Shown here one piece after another: positions 39,201 to 46,570 of a stretch of DNA of 64,000 nucleotides. Positions within the stretch are counted from its first letter, which is position 1. Every line of letters begins with the position of its first letter. A program made the position numbers and the translations under genes. The DNA lies in NCBI GenBank assembly GCA_023432225.1, contig JAEYUW010000040.1, positions 1-64,000 of the forward strand. Reading direction: 5' to 3'. The notes beneath the pieces are model-generated. The model worked only from the letters and a program-made list of their open reading frames with translations, was not told where the DNA came from and ran no database searches. This DNA is from Verrucomicrobiota bacterium. GTDB lineage: Bacteria; Verrucomicrobiota; Verrucomicrobiia; Opitutales; Opitutaceae.

Positions 39201-39413
39201 GAGGGCGCGCTGACGCGCTTGCGACCGGTGCTAATGACGGCGCTCGTGGCCTCGCTCGGATTCCTGCCGATGGCGCTCGCCACCGGCGCGGGTGCGGAGG
39301 TGCAGCGTCCGCTCGCGACGGTCGTCATCGGCGGCATCCTCAGCGCGACGTTCCTGACGCTCGTGCTGCTGCCGGCGCTTTACGAACGGTTCGAACGCGA
39401 ACGAACGCAGTAG
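36273..39413 (+). CDS. czcA: Heavy-metal RND efflux transporter (CzcA)
   Basis: Inner-membrane proton-driven pump, 1046 aa, full length with 12 helices and two large periplasmic loops. Motif DFGLIIDGAVVMVEN in the fourth helix is that of the CzcA-type divalent cation (Zn, Co, Cd) group. Signature PLETEMSGVPGMTELRSLSKTGLSQLTL lies in the first porter loop. LLSLTLMPVLCAYLLRG and LVTAFNQLRETGRDVRDAVIEGALTRLRPVLMTALVAS are present. Located 148 bp after the adaptor gene; the intervening DNA holds nothing I recognise. Its stop TAG (39411-39413) is contributed by the repeat at 39410. Confidence 0.94.
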   Translation: MIDRLLNFSLHQRVFVLLGTLALLGAGIWAAFHLPIDATPDITNTQVQINTEVKGLAPEEIEKLVTFPLETEMSGVPGMTELRSLSKTGLSQLTLVFADGTDVYRARQLVSERLQNAVEELPPGLAPKLAPITTGLGEIFYYVIDYAPDAANKPPTRAEQLMELKLLHDFVVKPALRTVPGIAEVNASGGYEKQIVVLPRPDALLATGITFADLAAVIAENVENAGGGAVQIGGEQIAIRTDGRVQTAAEIAQLPLKFRGAAAAPLLVRDVAEVGIGSSLRTGSATHDGREAVLGAALMLAGENPRVVARRVAAQLEEIKPRLPAGVTLTTVYDRTDLVDRTIATVEKNLFEGAIFVIAVLLALLGNWRAALIVSLAIPLSFLFAITGMVRFGVSGNLMSLGAVDFGLIIDGAVVMVENIVRRLGERQHVAGRLLNFRERLETVLAAAKEVGRPTFFGVFIITIVYVPILTLTGIEGKMFQPMALTVIFALVGALLLSLTLMPVLCAYLLRGRIAEHDNFMLRAAKAAYRPVLTLALRARWLFVGGAVALFALAAFVFTRLGAEFVPQLDEGSFAAHMIRTTSIGLDAAVTMQEQTERVLREKFPQIEHTFSRIGTAEVATDPMGVNVADTYIFYRPREEWPKDEHGDTPTKDELAAQMALELGKRFPAQAYLFSQPIEMRFNEILEGTRADIAVKVFGDDYAEIERIASEAREILERVPGAADVEFDALGKAPMLEIKLRRDAMTRYNVHAAEVNATVATALAGAEAGVIVDGNRRYPIVVRLPENLRAAFDELKHLPLRSSHEEGILTLGQVADFVVTEKVNTITRESGQRRAAIMVNLRGRDVESFVREAKERIAAGIKLPQGYAIEFGGQFKNLQEARARLAVIVPAALAVIFLLIFAAFGSLRQALLVFSGIPLAVTGGVFALWARGLPFSISAGIGFIALSGVAVLNGLMLVTAFNQLRETGRDVRDAVIEGALTRLRPVLMTALVASLGFLPMALATGAGAEVQRPLATVVIGGILSATFLTLVLLPALYERFERERTQ

Positions 39414-39502
39414 GACCGGCTTCAGCCGGTCCAGTTCGGCTCCCGCTCGCAGGCCGCGCCGGCGAACTTACGTCCAACCGGGCCGGCTGAAGCCGGCCCC
39501 AC
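39410..39502. repeat. GTAG...CCAC hairpin element (CTTCAG type), supplies a stop codon
   Basis: A 93-bp element starting GTAGGACCGGCTTCAGCCGG; the right end is CCGGCCCCAC, i.e. CCAC in place of CTAC. The TAG at 39411-39413 is the czcA stop codon. Confidence 0.8.
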
Positions 39503-39611
39503 TTTCGGCGCGCGTTGGTCGCGCGATACGCGCCGCATGGCTCGCGCGATTGGACGCTAGGCGTTCGGTCGTTGCGGCGCGGTGGCGTCCGCGGTTGGTT
39601 CGACCACCCCC

Positions 39612-40565
39612 ATGAAATCGCAACTGACCCTGCGTGTTTTTCTCCTGTTGTTGCCCGTGCTCGCCCTGCGCGCCGCGGAGACGCCTGCGCCCACGACCGC
39701 CACCGCATCTGCACCCGCTCCGACTGCGACCGCGGCCGCGCCCACGGCTCCGATCGACGCGACGTTGTTCAACTACGACCGCAGCGCGCCCTTTGACGTG
39801 AAGGAGAACGGCACCGAAACGCGCGATGGCGCGGTGGTGCGCGACCTCACGTTCGTCGGCACGAAGGCGCCGATCAAAGCCTACCTCGTCACGCCGGCGA
39901 GCGGCGCCGGCCCGCACGCCGCGGTGCTCTGGGTGCATTGGCTCGGCGAACCGGAGACGACCAACCGCACGCAATTTCTCCCGGAGGCCGTGGCGCTCGC
40001 CTCGCGCGGTGTCGTTTCGCTGCTGGTCGAGGGCGTGTGGGCGAACCCGAAATGGTGGGATGGCCGCAAGCTCGAGACCGATCTCGCTGAGGGCATAAAC
40101 CAAGTCGTCGAGCTGCGCCGCGCGATGGACTTGCTGCTGAGCCAGCCGAACGTTGATGCGGCGCGCTTCGCGGTCGTCGGTCATGATTTCGGCGCGATGT
40201 ATGCCAGCATCGCCAGCGCCTTGGACGGCCGCGCGAAGACCTTCGTGTTCGCCGCGCCGACGCCGCGCATGAGCAACTGGTATCTGCTCGGCCGCAAGCT
40301 CGAGCCCGCCGCGCTCGCCGCCTACAAGGCCGAGCTACGTCCCATCGACCCCGTCGAGTGGATCGCCAAGCTCGCGCCGAAGCCGGTGTTCTTCCAATTC
40401 GCGTCGAACGATCGCTACGTGCCCGCGCGGCACGCCGCCGAGTATTACGCCGCCGCGCTACCGCGGAAAGTCATGGCGACCTACGACACGAAGCACGACA
40501 TGCACCTCGCAGCGGTGATCGAAGACCGCGCCGCGTGGCTGGTGCGCGAGCTGAATCTGAAATAA
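39612..40565 (+). CDS. Secreted alpha/beta-hydrolase with Asp at the nucleophile position
   Basis: Protein of 317 aa. Signal peptide about 1-20, then a Thr/Ala/Pro spacer (about 21-48), then an alpha/beta-hydrolase fold of the dienelactone-hydrolase-like type: VLWVHWLGEPE oxyanion strand, VSLLVEGVWAN, the nucleophile elbow FAVVGHDFGAMYASIA, acidic FASNDRYVP, and the catalytic histidine YDTKHDMH. The elbow is G-H-D-F-G, not G-x-S-x-G, so the nucleophile would be aspartate, as in dehalogenases and epoxide hydrolases. The substrate is unknown. ATG 39612 starts the signal. Confidence 0.82.
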   Translation: MKSQLTLRVFLLLLPVLALRAAETPAPTTATASAPAPTATAAAPTAPIDATLFNYDRSAPFDVKENGTETRDGAVVRDLTFVGTKAPIKAYLVTPASGAGPHAAVLWVHWLGEPETTNRTQFLPEAVALASRGVVSLLVEGVWANPKWWDGRKLETDLAEGINQVVELRRAMDLLLSQPNVDAARFAVVGHDFGAMYASIASALDGRAKTFVFAAPTPRMSNWYLLGRKLEPAALAAYKAELRPIDPVEWIAKLAPKPVFFQFASNDRYVPARHAAEYYAAALPRKVMATYDTKHDMHLAAVIEDRAAWLVRELNLK

Positions 40566-40587
40566 TCGCAGGCGCGCGGTCGTTTGC

Positions 40588-40621
40588 AGGTGGGCGCCGC
40601 TGTCCCCAGCGGCGCCCACCT
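40588..40621. repeat. GTGGGCGCCGCTG hairpin with TCCC loop
   Basis: AGGTGGGCGCCGCTG / CAGCGGCGCCCACCT, a 15-bp perfect stem with a 4-nt loop TCCC. The hairpin at 32313-32336 shares the inner GCCGC...GTCCCCAGCGGCG core. No T-run follows, so it is probably another dispersed element and not a terminator. Confidence 0.7.
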
Positions 40622-40641
40622 AAAGCGACGTTTTCCAGATT

Positions 40642-40716
40642 CTGTGGCGGCGGTCTATGACCGCCGATTCGTTCGCGGTGCCATCATCGTTCGGCGGTCA
40701 TAGACCGCCGCTACAG
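40642..40716. repeat. CTGTGG...CTACAG hairpin element (GCGGTCTATGACCGCC type)
   Basis: A 75-bp copy of the type at 29265 and 56100; the left terminal base CTGTAG reads CTGTGG here. Between it and 40781 lies another hairpin, GGCCTCAC / GTGAGGCC at 40741-40761. Confidence 0.8.
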
Positions 40717-40780
40717 GGAGAGCTTCGGCACTCACGCCGAGGCCTCACACAAGGTGAGGCCCTGCAGGGCGGGTGCACTC

Positions 40781-40805
40781 GTAGCAGGTCGAAGACCGGC
40801 GCTAC
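40781..40805. repeat. Short GTAGCAGGTC...GCGCTAC element, supplies a stop codon
   Basis: A 25-bp single-hairpin copy (GGTC / GACC inner stem) between GTAG and CTAC. The DUF885 gene on the minus strand uses the TAG at 40804-40802 of this element as its stop codon. Confidence 0.7.
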
Positions 40806-42613
40806 TTCCGTCGCGCGATCCACGCGCGGACGTTTTCCTCGAGGAGATCCATCGGTAGCGCGCCGTCTTTCAGCACGAGGTCGTGGTAGCCGCGCAGGTC
40901 AAATTTTCGGCCGAGCTCCTTCTTCGCGAGTTCGCGCAGCTCGAGGATCTTCAACATGCCAACCTTGTAGGCAGTCGCCTGGCCGGGCCACACGATGTAA
41001 CGGTTCGTCTCCGTGAAGATGTCTCGCTCGGGGTTGGGCGTGTTTTGGCGGAAGTAATCCATCACCTGCGCGCGCGTCCATTTCTTCGCGTGCAGGCCGG
41101 TGTCGACCACGAGGCGCACGGCGCGCAGCAGTTCGTCGTAGAGTCGGCCGAAGTCCATCATCGGGTCCTGGTAGAAACCGAACTCCTTCGGGAAATACTC
41201 GGCGTAGAGCGCCCAGCCCTCGATGTAGGCGGTGTTGCCGCCGAATTTGCGGAAGCGCGGGATGCCCTGCAATTCCTGCGCGATCGCGATCTGCATGTGG
41301 TGACCGGGAATCGCCTCGTGGTGCGCCAGCGTCTCCATCTCGAAGATCGGCACGCCGCGCATGTCGATCGTGTTGACGTAATAAACGCCCGGTCGCGAAC
41401 CGTCGGGGGCGGGATCTTCGTAGAACGCACCCGCGGCGCCCTTTTCGCGGAACGGCTCGACGACTTTCACGACGAGCGGCGCCTTCGGCTTCACGCCGAA
41501 GAAGTCGTCGAGGCGCGCGCGCATCGTGTCGATGATCTCGTTCGCGCGCTTCACGTAGGCGGCTTTGCCCTCGGCCGTCGTCGGGTAATAGAACTCGTCG
41601 CTCTCCTTCACGTGCTTGAAGAAGGCCTGCAGGTCGCCCTTGAAGCCGACGCGCTGCATGATCTCCTCCATGCCGCGGTGGATGCGCGCAACTTCGCGCA
41701 GACCGAGTTCGTGGATCTCGTCGGCGGACATTTTGGTCGTCGTCGATTGGCGCAGGCAGAAGGCGTAATACTCGGCGCCCTCGGGCAGCTTCCACACACC
41801 GTCGTCGGTCGTGGCGATTTTCTCCTGCGCCTCGAGCAGAGCGATCAGCCGGCCGTAAGCGGGCTGCACCGCATCGACGAGCGCAGCGCGCGCCTCCGCG
41901 AGCAACTGTTTCTGCGTGGCGGCGTCGGCGTCCTTGAGCGCGCCGATCTTCGCCTGCGCGTCTTCCCAGAGTGCGGACGGCTTGCCCGATTGATCAAACG
42001 GCTCGCCGGTCACGACCTCGCGGCAGGATTCGATCACGAGACCAAAAACGAATTTCGGCGGCAGAATGCCCTTCGTCGCGCGCGCATTCACGTTCTCGAT
42101 CAGCTGATCGAACATCGGCGCCATGCCGCGCAGGCGAGCCACGTAGGCGCGGGCGTCAGCGACGCTGTCGACGCGGTGAAAATTGATGAGAAACGCCGCC
42201 GCCTCGGAATGCAGGCCGGACATCTGATTCAGCGGGTAGGAATGGTAGCGCCACTTCCAACCCTCGATCGCTTCCTCGGCTTGGCGAACGAAGAGCCGGT
42301 AGCTGACCTTCGTCTGATCATCGAGCGCCTCGAAGTTGACCGTGCGCTTCAGTTCGGCGAGTTGCTGCACGCCGAGCACGAAGTCCTCCAGCGCGCGCTG
42401 CTCGGACAGGTCGTCCCATTTATCGTAATCCTTTTTGACGCCGAGACGGGTCTGCAGGAGCGGGCTGCGCTCAACGGCTTGGTCGAACACGCGCTCGAAA
42501 AACGCGTTGGCTTTGGCGGACTCGGCCGCGACTTGGTCGGGCGTGGCGGCGGCGAGCGTGAGGAAGGAAGCGAAAGCAAGCACGCAGCCGGCGAGCAGGG
42601 AGCGGGGATTCAT
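40802..42613 (-). CDS. Exported DUF885 zinc-metallopeptidase-like protein
   Basis: Exported protein of 603 aa with a signal peptide (about 1-24: SLLAGCVLAFASFLTLAAA). The family signature is MHHEAIPGHHMQIA-like: here LAHHEAIPGHHMQIAIAQELQG with the HExxxH metal site, followed by EGWALYAEY about 30 residues later (glutamate ligand) and the active-site PGQATAYKVG near the end. DUF885 members are usually 550-620 aa, so it is full length. The substrate is unknown; it may act on peptides in the periplasm. The ATG at 42613 fits the signal; the upstream seven codons do not. Confidence 0.88.
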   Translation of the reverse strand: MNPRSLLAGCVLAFASFLTLAAATPDQVAAESAKANAFFERVFDQAVERSPLLQTRLGVKKDYDKWDDLSEQRALEDFVLGVQQLAELKRTVNFEALDDQTKVSYRLFVRQAEEAIEGWKWRYHSYPLNQMSGLHSEAAAFLINFHRVDSVADARAYVARLRGMAPMFDQLIENVNARATKGILPPKFVFGLVIESCREVVTGEPFDQSGKPSALWEDAQAKIGALKDADAATQKQLLAEARAALVDAVQPAYGRLIALLEAQEKIATTDDGVWKLPEGAEYYAFCLRQSTTTKMSADEIHELGLREVARIHRGMEEIMQRVGFKGDLQAFFKHVKESDEFYYPTTAEGKAAYVKRANEIIDTMRARLDDFFGVKPKAPLVVKVVEPFREKGAAGAFYEDPAPDGSRPGVYYVNTIDMRGVPIFEMETLAHHEAIPGHHMQIAIAQELQGIPRFRKFGGNTAYIEGWALYAEYFPKEFGFYQDPMMDFGRLYDELLRAVRLVVDTGLHAKKWTRAQVMDYFRQNTPNPERDIFTETNRYIVWPGQATAYKVGMLKILELRELAKKELGRKFDLRGYHDLVLKDGALPMDLLEENVRAWIARRK

Positions 42614-42655
42614 GTTCCCGCCGACAGAACACACGACCGCCTGCGCAGCAAGAAA

Positions 42656-42748
42656 GTAGGGCCGGCTTCAGCCGGCCCAGCTTGGCCCTCACTCGCGAAC
42701 CATACGCGCGACCGACACCGAACTCGGGCCGGCTGAAGCCGGCCCTAC
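42656..42748. repeat. GTAG...CTAC hairpin element (CTTCAG type)
   Basis: A 93-bp element starting GTAGGGCCGGCTTCAGCCGG and ending CCGGCTGAAGCCGGCCCTAC. Its right end lies one base from the TGA stop of the oxidoreductase gene, between it and the start region of the DUF885 gene. Confidence 0.85.
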
Positions 42749-42749
42749 C

Positions 42750-43766
42750 TCAGCAGTCGTAGCTCACGCCGAGCTGGCACAGCCAGTCGTCGAGCACGGC
42801 CATGTTGCCGAGCGTATCGGCGGGCGTCATGGCCGCGACTTCGCGCTGACCTTTCGCCAGCGCGTCCGCGACGGCGTCGGCCTCCAGCGCGTAGAGCGGA
42901 CCAGGCGCTGGGACGAAGACATCTTCCGGTTCGTTCGCCGTGGCGCGACGCAACGTCAGTCGCGCCTCGTTGCCGGGGAAGAACGGCATCGGCACCTCGA
43001 TCGTGCCGCCCGTGCCTTGCAGGCTCGCACGGATTTCGCGCGGTCCGGCGAAGCCGCAGGCGAGGCGCGCCACGATGCCGTTGGCGAAGGTGGCCACCGC
43101 CGCCGCATACTCGTCGACCTGCGTCGTGGCGTTGAGACGGCCGAGGCCCTTGAACTGCACCGGCTCGGCAAAAGCGCGCCCTTGCGCGGCGCCGGCCAGC
43201 AGCCGCGAAAACGAAACCGGGTAACAGCCAAGATCGAGAATGCCGCCGCCACCCAGCGCGCGGTTGTAAGAGCGGTGCGCCGGGTCGAACGGGAAATCGA
43301 CCGAGAACGTCGCCTCGATCATCCGCAGCTCGCCGATCGCGCCGTTGCGGACGAGTTCGGCGAGTTTCGCCGTCTGCGGATGGCAGCGATACATGAACGC
43401 CTCCATCAGCAACACGTCATGGCGTCGCGCGACCTCCACCATCCGCTGCGCGTCACTCCCGCGCATCGCGAGCGGCTTTTCGCAGAGGATGTGTTTCCCC
43501 GCCGCCGCCGCTGCGAGCGTCCACTCGAGATGCTGCGGATGCGGCGGCGCGATGTAGACCGCCTGCACCGCCGGGTCCGCCAGCAGCGCCGTGTAGCTGC
43601 CGTGCGCGCGCACGCCGCCGAACTCCGCGGCAAAACGATCCGCCGTGTCCTGTGCACGACTGCCGATGGCGACAAGCCGACCGCTGCGCGAGTTGGCGAG
43701 GTCGGTCGCGAAACGTCGCGCGATAGTGCCCGTGCCGAGGATACCCCACTGAAGTCGATCGCTCAT
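42750..43766 (-). CDS. Gfo/Idh/MocA family NAD(P)-dependent oxidoreductase
   Basis: Cytoplasmic dehydrogenase of 338 aa acting on sugars or related polyols. Rossmann start LQWGILGTGTIARRFA (about 4-19), second-strand signature VYIAPPHPQHLEWTLAAAAAGKHILCEKPLAM with the catalytic lysine in EKP, and the C-terminal alpha/beta domain (RSYNRALGGGGILDLGCYPVS). The GGGGILDLGCYP motif is typical of the glucose-fructose/trans-dihydrodiol dehydrogenase branch. It starts 10 bp after the stop of the upstream thioredoxin-like gene, so they may be co-transcribed. Confidence 0.9.
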   Translation of the reverse strand: MSDRLQWGILGTGTIARRFATDLANSRSGRLVAIGSRAQDTADRFAAEFGGVRAHGSYTALLADPAVQAVYIAPPHPQHLEWTLAAAAAGKHILCEKPLAMRGSDAQRMVEVARRHDVLLMEAFMYRCHPQTAKLAELVRNGAIGELRMIEATFSVDFPFDPAHRSYNRALGGGGILDLGCYPVSFSRLLAGAAQGRAFAEPVQFKGLGRLNATTQVDEYAAAVATFANGIVARLACGFAGPREIRASLQGTGGTIEVPMPFFPGNEARLTLRRATANEPEDVFVPAPGPLYALEADAVADALAKGQREVAAMTPADTLGNMAVLDDWLCQLGVSYDC

Positions 43767-43776
43767 GGTTGCTGGT

Positions 43777-44280
43777 TTAGTGGCTCCACTTGTCGCGCGC
43801 ATCGTTCACGAGCGTTTGCAGCATGTCGAAGCGAACCTCGCCGTAATTGAGCGCGTAGCGCATGCGGCCATCGCGGAAGACCCACGTGCTCGGCAGCCAT
43901 GTCACCGGCAGCCCGAGGAACGTGTTCATGCGTTCGGGGCCGGCCTTTGAAGCGGCGCTCGGATGCGTGAGCAGCGTGAGGTTGGGCTGGCCGCCCAGTT
44001 TGCCCGCGGCGAGCTTCGGCGCCGGGTCCTGGTCGCGGTGCCAGATGTTGAGGAAGACGAATTTCACGTCGGGATTGGCGCTGATGAACCTGGCCCAGCC
44101 GTCAGGCGTCATCTCCGCGCGACAATTCGGGCACCAAGGCGCCCAGAAATGGATGATGGTCACGTGCGGGCCGGCCGCGATGGCCGCCACTTCCTTTTCG
44201 AGCGGCGGCACGGGCGCGGGTTCGGCGCGGAGCCATGCGGCAGCCAACAGCAGCGTGCAGGCGAGGAGCGGGCGAAGCAT
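43777..44280 (-). CDS. Periplasmic thioredoxin-like protein (TlpA-type)
   Basis: Exported thiol-disulfide protein of 167 aa. Signal peptide about 1-19. The thioredoxin fold carries an active site WAPWCPNCRAEM near residues 50-61, i.e. CPNC, a variant of CxxC, and the cis-Pro motif WLPSTWVFRDG later. It probably reduces or oxidises exported cysteines. The ATG at 44280 begins the signal. It is upstream of the oxidoreductase gene; the biological link is not evident. Confidence 0.85.
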   Translation of the reverse strand: MLRPLLACTLLLAAAWLRAEPAPVPPLEKEVAAIAAGPHVTIIHFWAPWCPNCRAEMTPDGWARFISANPDVKFVFLNIWHRDQDPAPKLAAGKLGGQPNLTLLTHPSAASKAGPERMNTFLGLPVTWLPSTWVFRDGRMRYALNYGEVRFDMLQTLVNDARDKWSH

Positions 44281-44470
44281 GCGCGTTAAGATGGGCGGCC
44301 GCCCCATTTATTCCAGCGCCGAGTGAATCCCAAATCCGCCGCGCCCCCCGACTAACAGGTTCGACGATTTCCGGCATCAGCGAGCCTTGAATCACCGGCT
44401 GACGTTGTAATTTCGTGCCCGTTGCGCTGTGGCTAGTGTCTAATTCCCTCACATCCCCAACCCATAAATC

Positions 44471-44827
44471 ATGAACGATAAAATCCACGTTCGCGGCATC
44501 CACGTCACGCTCACCCCTGCTCTCACGCAAGCCATGCATGAGAAGGCCGAGCGTCTCCTCCGCCACAACACCCACATCATCCGCATCCGAATGGACCTCG
44601 AGTTCCACGACACCAAGACGCCTGAACAGCGCTTCACGGCCAAGGCCCAAGTCGAGATCGACGGTCCGGATCTGGTGGCGTCGGCAGTCTCGGAGGACGG
44701 CTACAAGTCCGTCGACCTGCTCGTCGACAAACTCGACAAGCTGCTCCGCGAGCGCCACGCCAAGCGCGTGCAAGGCCGCAACGACGAGCGCCGTCAGGCG
44801 CCCGACGTGCTGCACGGCAAAGCCTGA
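44471..44827 (+). CDS. hpf: Ribosome hibernation promoting factor, short form
   Basis: Ribosome-binding protein of 118 aa that inactivates 70S ribosomes in stationary phase. HPF/RaiA domain over about 1-100: HVRGIHVTLTPALTQAMHEKAERLL, IIRIRMDLEF, FTAKAQVEIDGPDLVASAVSEDGYKSVDLLVDKLDKLLRE. It is the short type, lacking the long C-terminal dimerisation domain. Divergent from the thioredoxin gene across 190 bp. A strong terminator follows. Confidence 0.92.
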   Translation: MNDKIHVRGIHVTLTPALTQAMHEKAERLLRHNTHIIRIRMDLEFHDTKTPEQRFTAKAQVEIDGPDLVASAVSEDGYKSVDLLVDKLDKLLRERHAKRVQGRNDERRQAPDVLHGKA

Positions 44828-44878
44828 GCGACGACGCGCGCGGCATCACACGCCCGCGTTGAATCCTCTTTCAAAACG

Positions 44879-44911
44879 AAGCGCGGCCAACCGGCCGCGC
44901 TTTTTGTTTTT
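44879..44911 (+). terminator. Rho-independent terminator of hpf
   Basis: Stem AAGCGCGGCC (44879-44888) / GGCCGCGCTT (44893-44902), loop AACC, then TTTTTGTTTTT. About 52 bp after the hpf stop. Confidence 0.92.
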
Positions 44912-44949
44912 CGGAGGCGCTCGCAAGCGAGCGACCCCGATTTGCGTGG

Positions 44950-45021
44950 GTAGGGCGGAGCGGCCCGCTCCGCCGCGACCACGGCGCCGTGCGCGCGGCG
45001 CACCGGGCCGGTGCGCCCTAC
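44950..45021. repeat. GTAG...CTAC hairpin element (GGGCGGAGCGGCCC type)
   Basis: A 72-bp element beginning GTAGGGCGGAGCGGCCCGCT and ending GGTGCGCCCTAC. Same type as 23531-23602. It ends 6 bp before the stop codon of the terC-like gene. Confidence 0.78.
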
Positions 45022-45027
45022 CGCTCG

Positions 45028-45765
45028 TCACCGATACGGCTGATGCAGCGTGACCGGCGCGGCCTTCTTGCGCAGCTTCAGGTTCAGCATTTCCACGCCG
45101 AACGAGAACGCCATGGCGAAGTAGACGTAGCCCTTCGGGATGTGGAAGCCCATGCCTTCCGCGATGAGCGTCGTGCCGATCAACAGCAGGAAGGACAGCG
45201 CGAGGATCTTCAGCGTCGGGTGCTTGTTGACGAAATCGCTGATCGAGCCGGCCGCGAGCAGCATCACACCCATCGAGAGCACGACCGCCGTGATCATCAC
45301 CGGCAAATGCTGCGCCATGCCCACGGCCGTGATGACCGAGTCGAGCGAGAACACGACGTCGAGCAGCATGATCTGGATCAGCACCGTGCCGAAACGCGCC
45401 GCGCCCTTCGGATTGGCGCCGCCCTCCTCGCCCTCGAGCTTGTGGTGGATTTCCATCGTGCTCTTCACGAGGAGAAACAAGCCGCCGAGGAGCAGGATGA
45501 GGTCGCGTCCCGACACGCCATGCTCGAACAAGGAAAACAGCGGTGCGGTGAGCTTCGCGATCCACGCGATGCTCGCGAGCAACGCGATGCGTGTGATGAG
45601 CGCGAGACTGAGGCCGAGGCTGCGCGCGCGCGGCTGCTGGTCGGCCGGCAACTTGCCCGCCAGGATCGAAATGAAAATGACGTTATCGATACCGAGCACG
45701 ATCTCGAGCCCGGTGAGGGTGAGCAGGCTGATCCACGCCTGCGGGTCGCTGAGCCAATCGAACAT
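45028..45765 (-). CDS. TerC family integral membrane protein
   Basis: Membrane protein of 245 aa with seven predicted helices. TerC signature LEIVLGIDNVIFISILAGKLP (about 20-40) and the second repeat IQIMLLDVVFSLDSVITAVGM (about 128-148) carry the paired acidic residues (D27-like and D135/D141-like) that are thought to bind metal ions. Members take part in Mn or other cation export or in folding of membrane proteins. The gene stands alone between a repeat element and a small membrane-protein gene. Confidence 0.9.
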   Translation of the reverse strand: MFDWLSDPQAWISLLTLTGLEIVLGIDNVIFISILAGKLPADQQPRARSLGLSLALITRIALLASIAWIAKLTAPLFSLFEHGVSGRDLILLLGGLFLLVKSTMEIHHKLEGEEGGANPKGAARFGTVLIQIMLLDVVFSLDSVITAVGMAQHLPVMITAVVLSMGVMLLAAGSISDFVNKHPTLKILALSFLLLIGTTLIAEGMGFHIPKGYVYFAMAFSFGVEMLNLKLRKKAAPVTLHQPYR

Positions 45766-45870
45766 AGTGCCGCGCAGTCAGCCGCAGCACCGCGCGGGCG
45801 TCAACTCGCCGCGTGGCAGAAAACTCGGCGCCACACCCCGGGGATCTTCCCTTCCCTCGCCCGCCGCCGG

Positions 45871-46392
45871 TCAGGTTTTCGGCGTCCGCAGGGCCGACAC
45901 GATCAGCGCCAGCGCCACGACGATCAGCGCGTAGGGCCAGTAGTTCTGCATCCCGCGCAACACCTCGCGCACCGCCGGGCCGCCACCAACGACGACGCCG
46001 GCAAAAGTGAGACCGCCCGCCGGAAAAACCGTCCACCACGTCTTATGCTTGGCGCCGAAAATCAGCATCGACAGCACCGAGATGGAGAGAAACCCGCCGG
46101 CCAGGGAGAACAGAAACGCCGCCGGGCCGTAACTCGCCTGCAGCCACGCGCCGACGCCCACGCCCAGCAACACGCCGCCCGGCACCAGCAAACCGATCGA
46201 CCGCGACAGCGCGGCCCAGACGACGAACGCCACGCCGAGAAACGGCACGAACGCACGCCCCGCGAACCCCGGCGGCAAATACGGCGCCGCGAGCGCCGCA
46301 CCCGCAACCGCCAGCAACACGCCCCCGGCGACGAGTCGGCCGCGGCGATTATCCCGAGTCGGGGTGGCGGAGGGAGCGGCGCAGTCGTTCAT
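45871..46392 (-). CDS. Small membrane protein of unknown function
   Basis: Unrecognised; 173 aa with four to five membrane helices (RLVAGGVLLAVAGAALAAPYL, VPFLGVAFVVWAALSRSIGLLVPGGVLLGVGV, AAFLFSLAGGFLSISVLSMLIFG, TVFPAGGLTFAGVVVGGGP, WPYALIVVALALIVSAL). No transporter motif is recognised. I chose ATG 46392 because residues before it are unlike an N-terminus. The palindrome at 46503-46529 lies about 110 bp upstream. Confidence 0.7.
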   Translation of the reverse strand: MNDCAAPSATPTRDNRRGRLVAGGVLLAVAGAALAAPYLPPGFAGRAFVPFLGVAFVVWAALSRSIGLLVPGGVLLGVGVGAWLQASYGPAAFLFSLAGGFLSISVLSMLIFGAKHKTWWTVFPAGGLTFAGVVVGGGPAVREVLRGMQNYWPYALIVVALALIVSALRTPKT

Positions 46393-46502
46393 GATGTCGT
46401 AGCTTACCGCCTCCGGTGTTTTCCGCCCAGTGTCGAAAGTCATGCCCAAACGTCATGACCCACGCCACTCCGTCCCACCGCCAGGCCTCACCCGCCCGAG
46501 CC

Positions 46503-46529
46503 GGTTTGTAACATAATACGTTACAAACC
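46503..46529. promoter_or_regulatory. Palindrome related to the TGTAACCTA sites
   Basis: Arms GGTTTGTAAC / GTTACAAACC around the 7-base ATAATAC. The core TGTAAC...GTTACA matches the sites at 3169-3630. It lies between the AEC transporter gene and the start of the small membrane-protein gene on the same strand, in its promoter region. Confidence 0.6.
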
Positions 46530-46570
46530 CGCTCGGCACACTCGGCGCATTTTCTGCGACCGGACGACGC

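Noticed and set aside
40642..40716. CRISPR-like or tandem repeat array in the 40.6-40.8 kb gap
   Set aside because: The hairpins there are of different types and there are no regularly spaced direct repeats.
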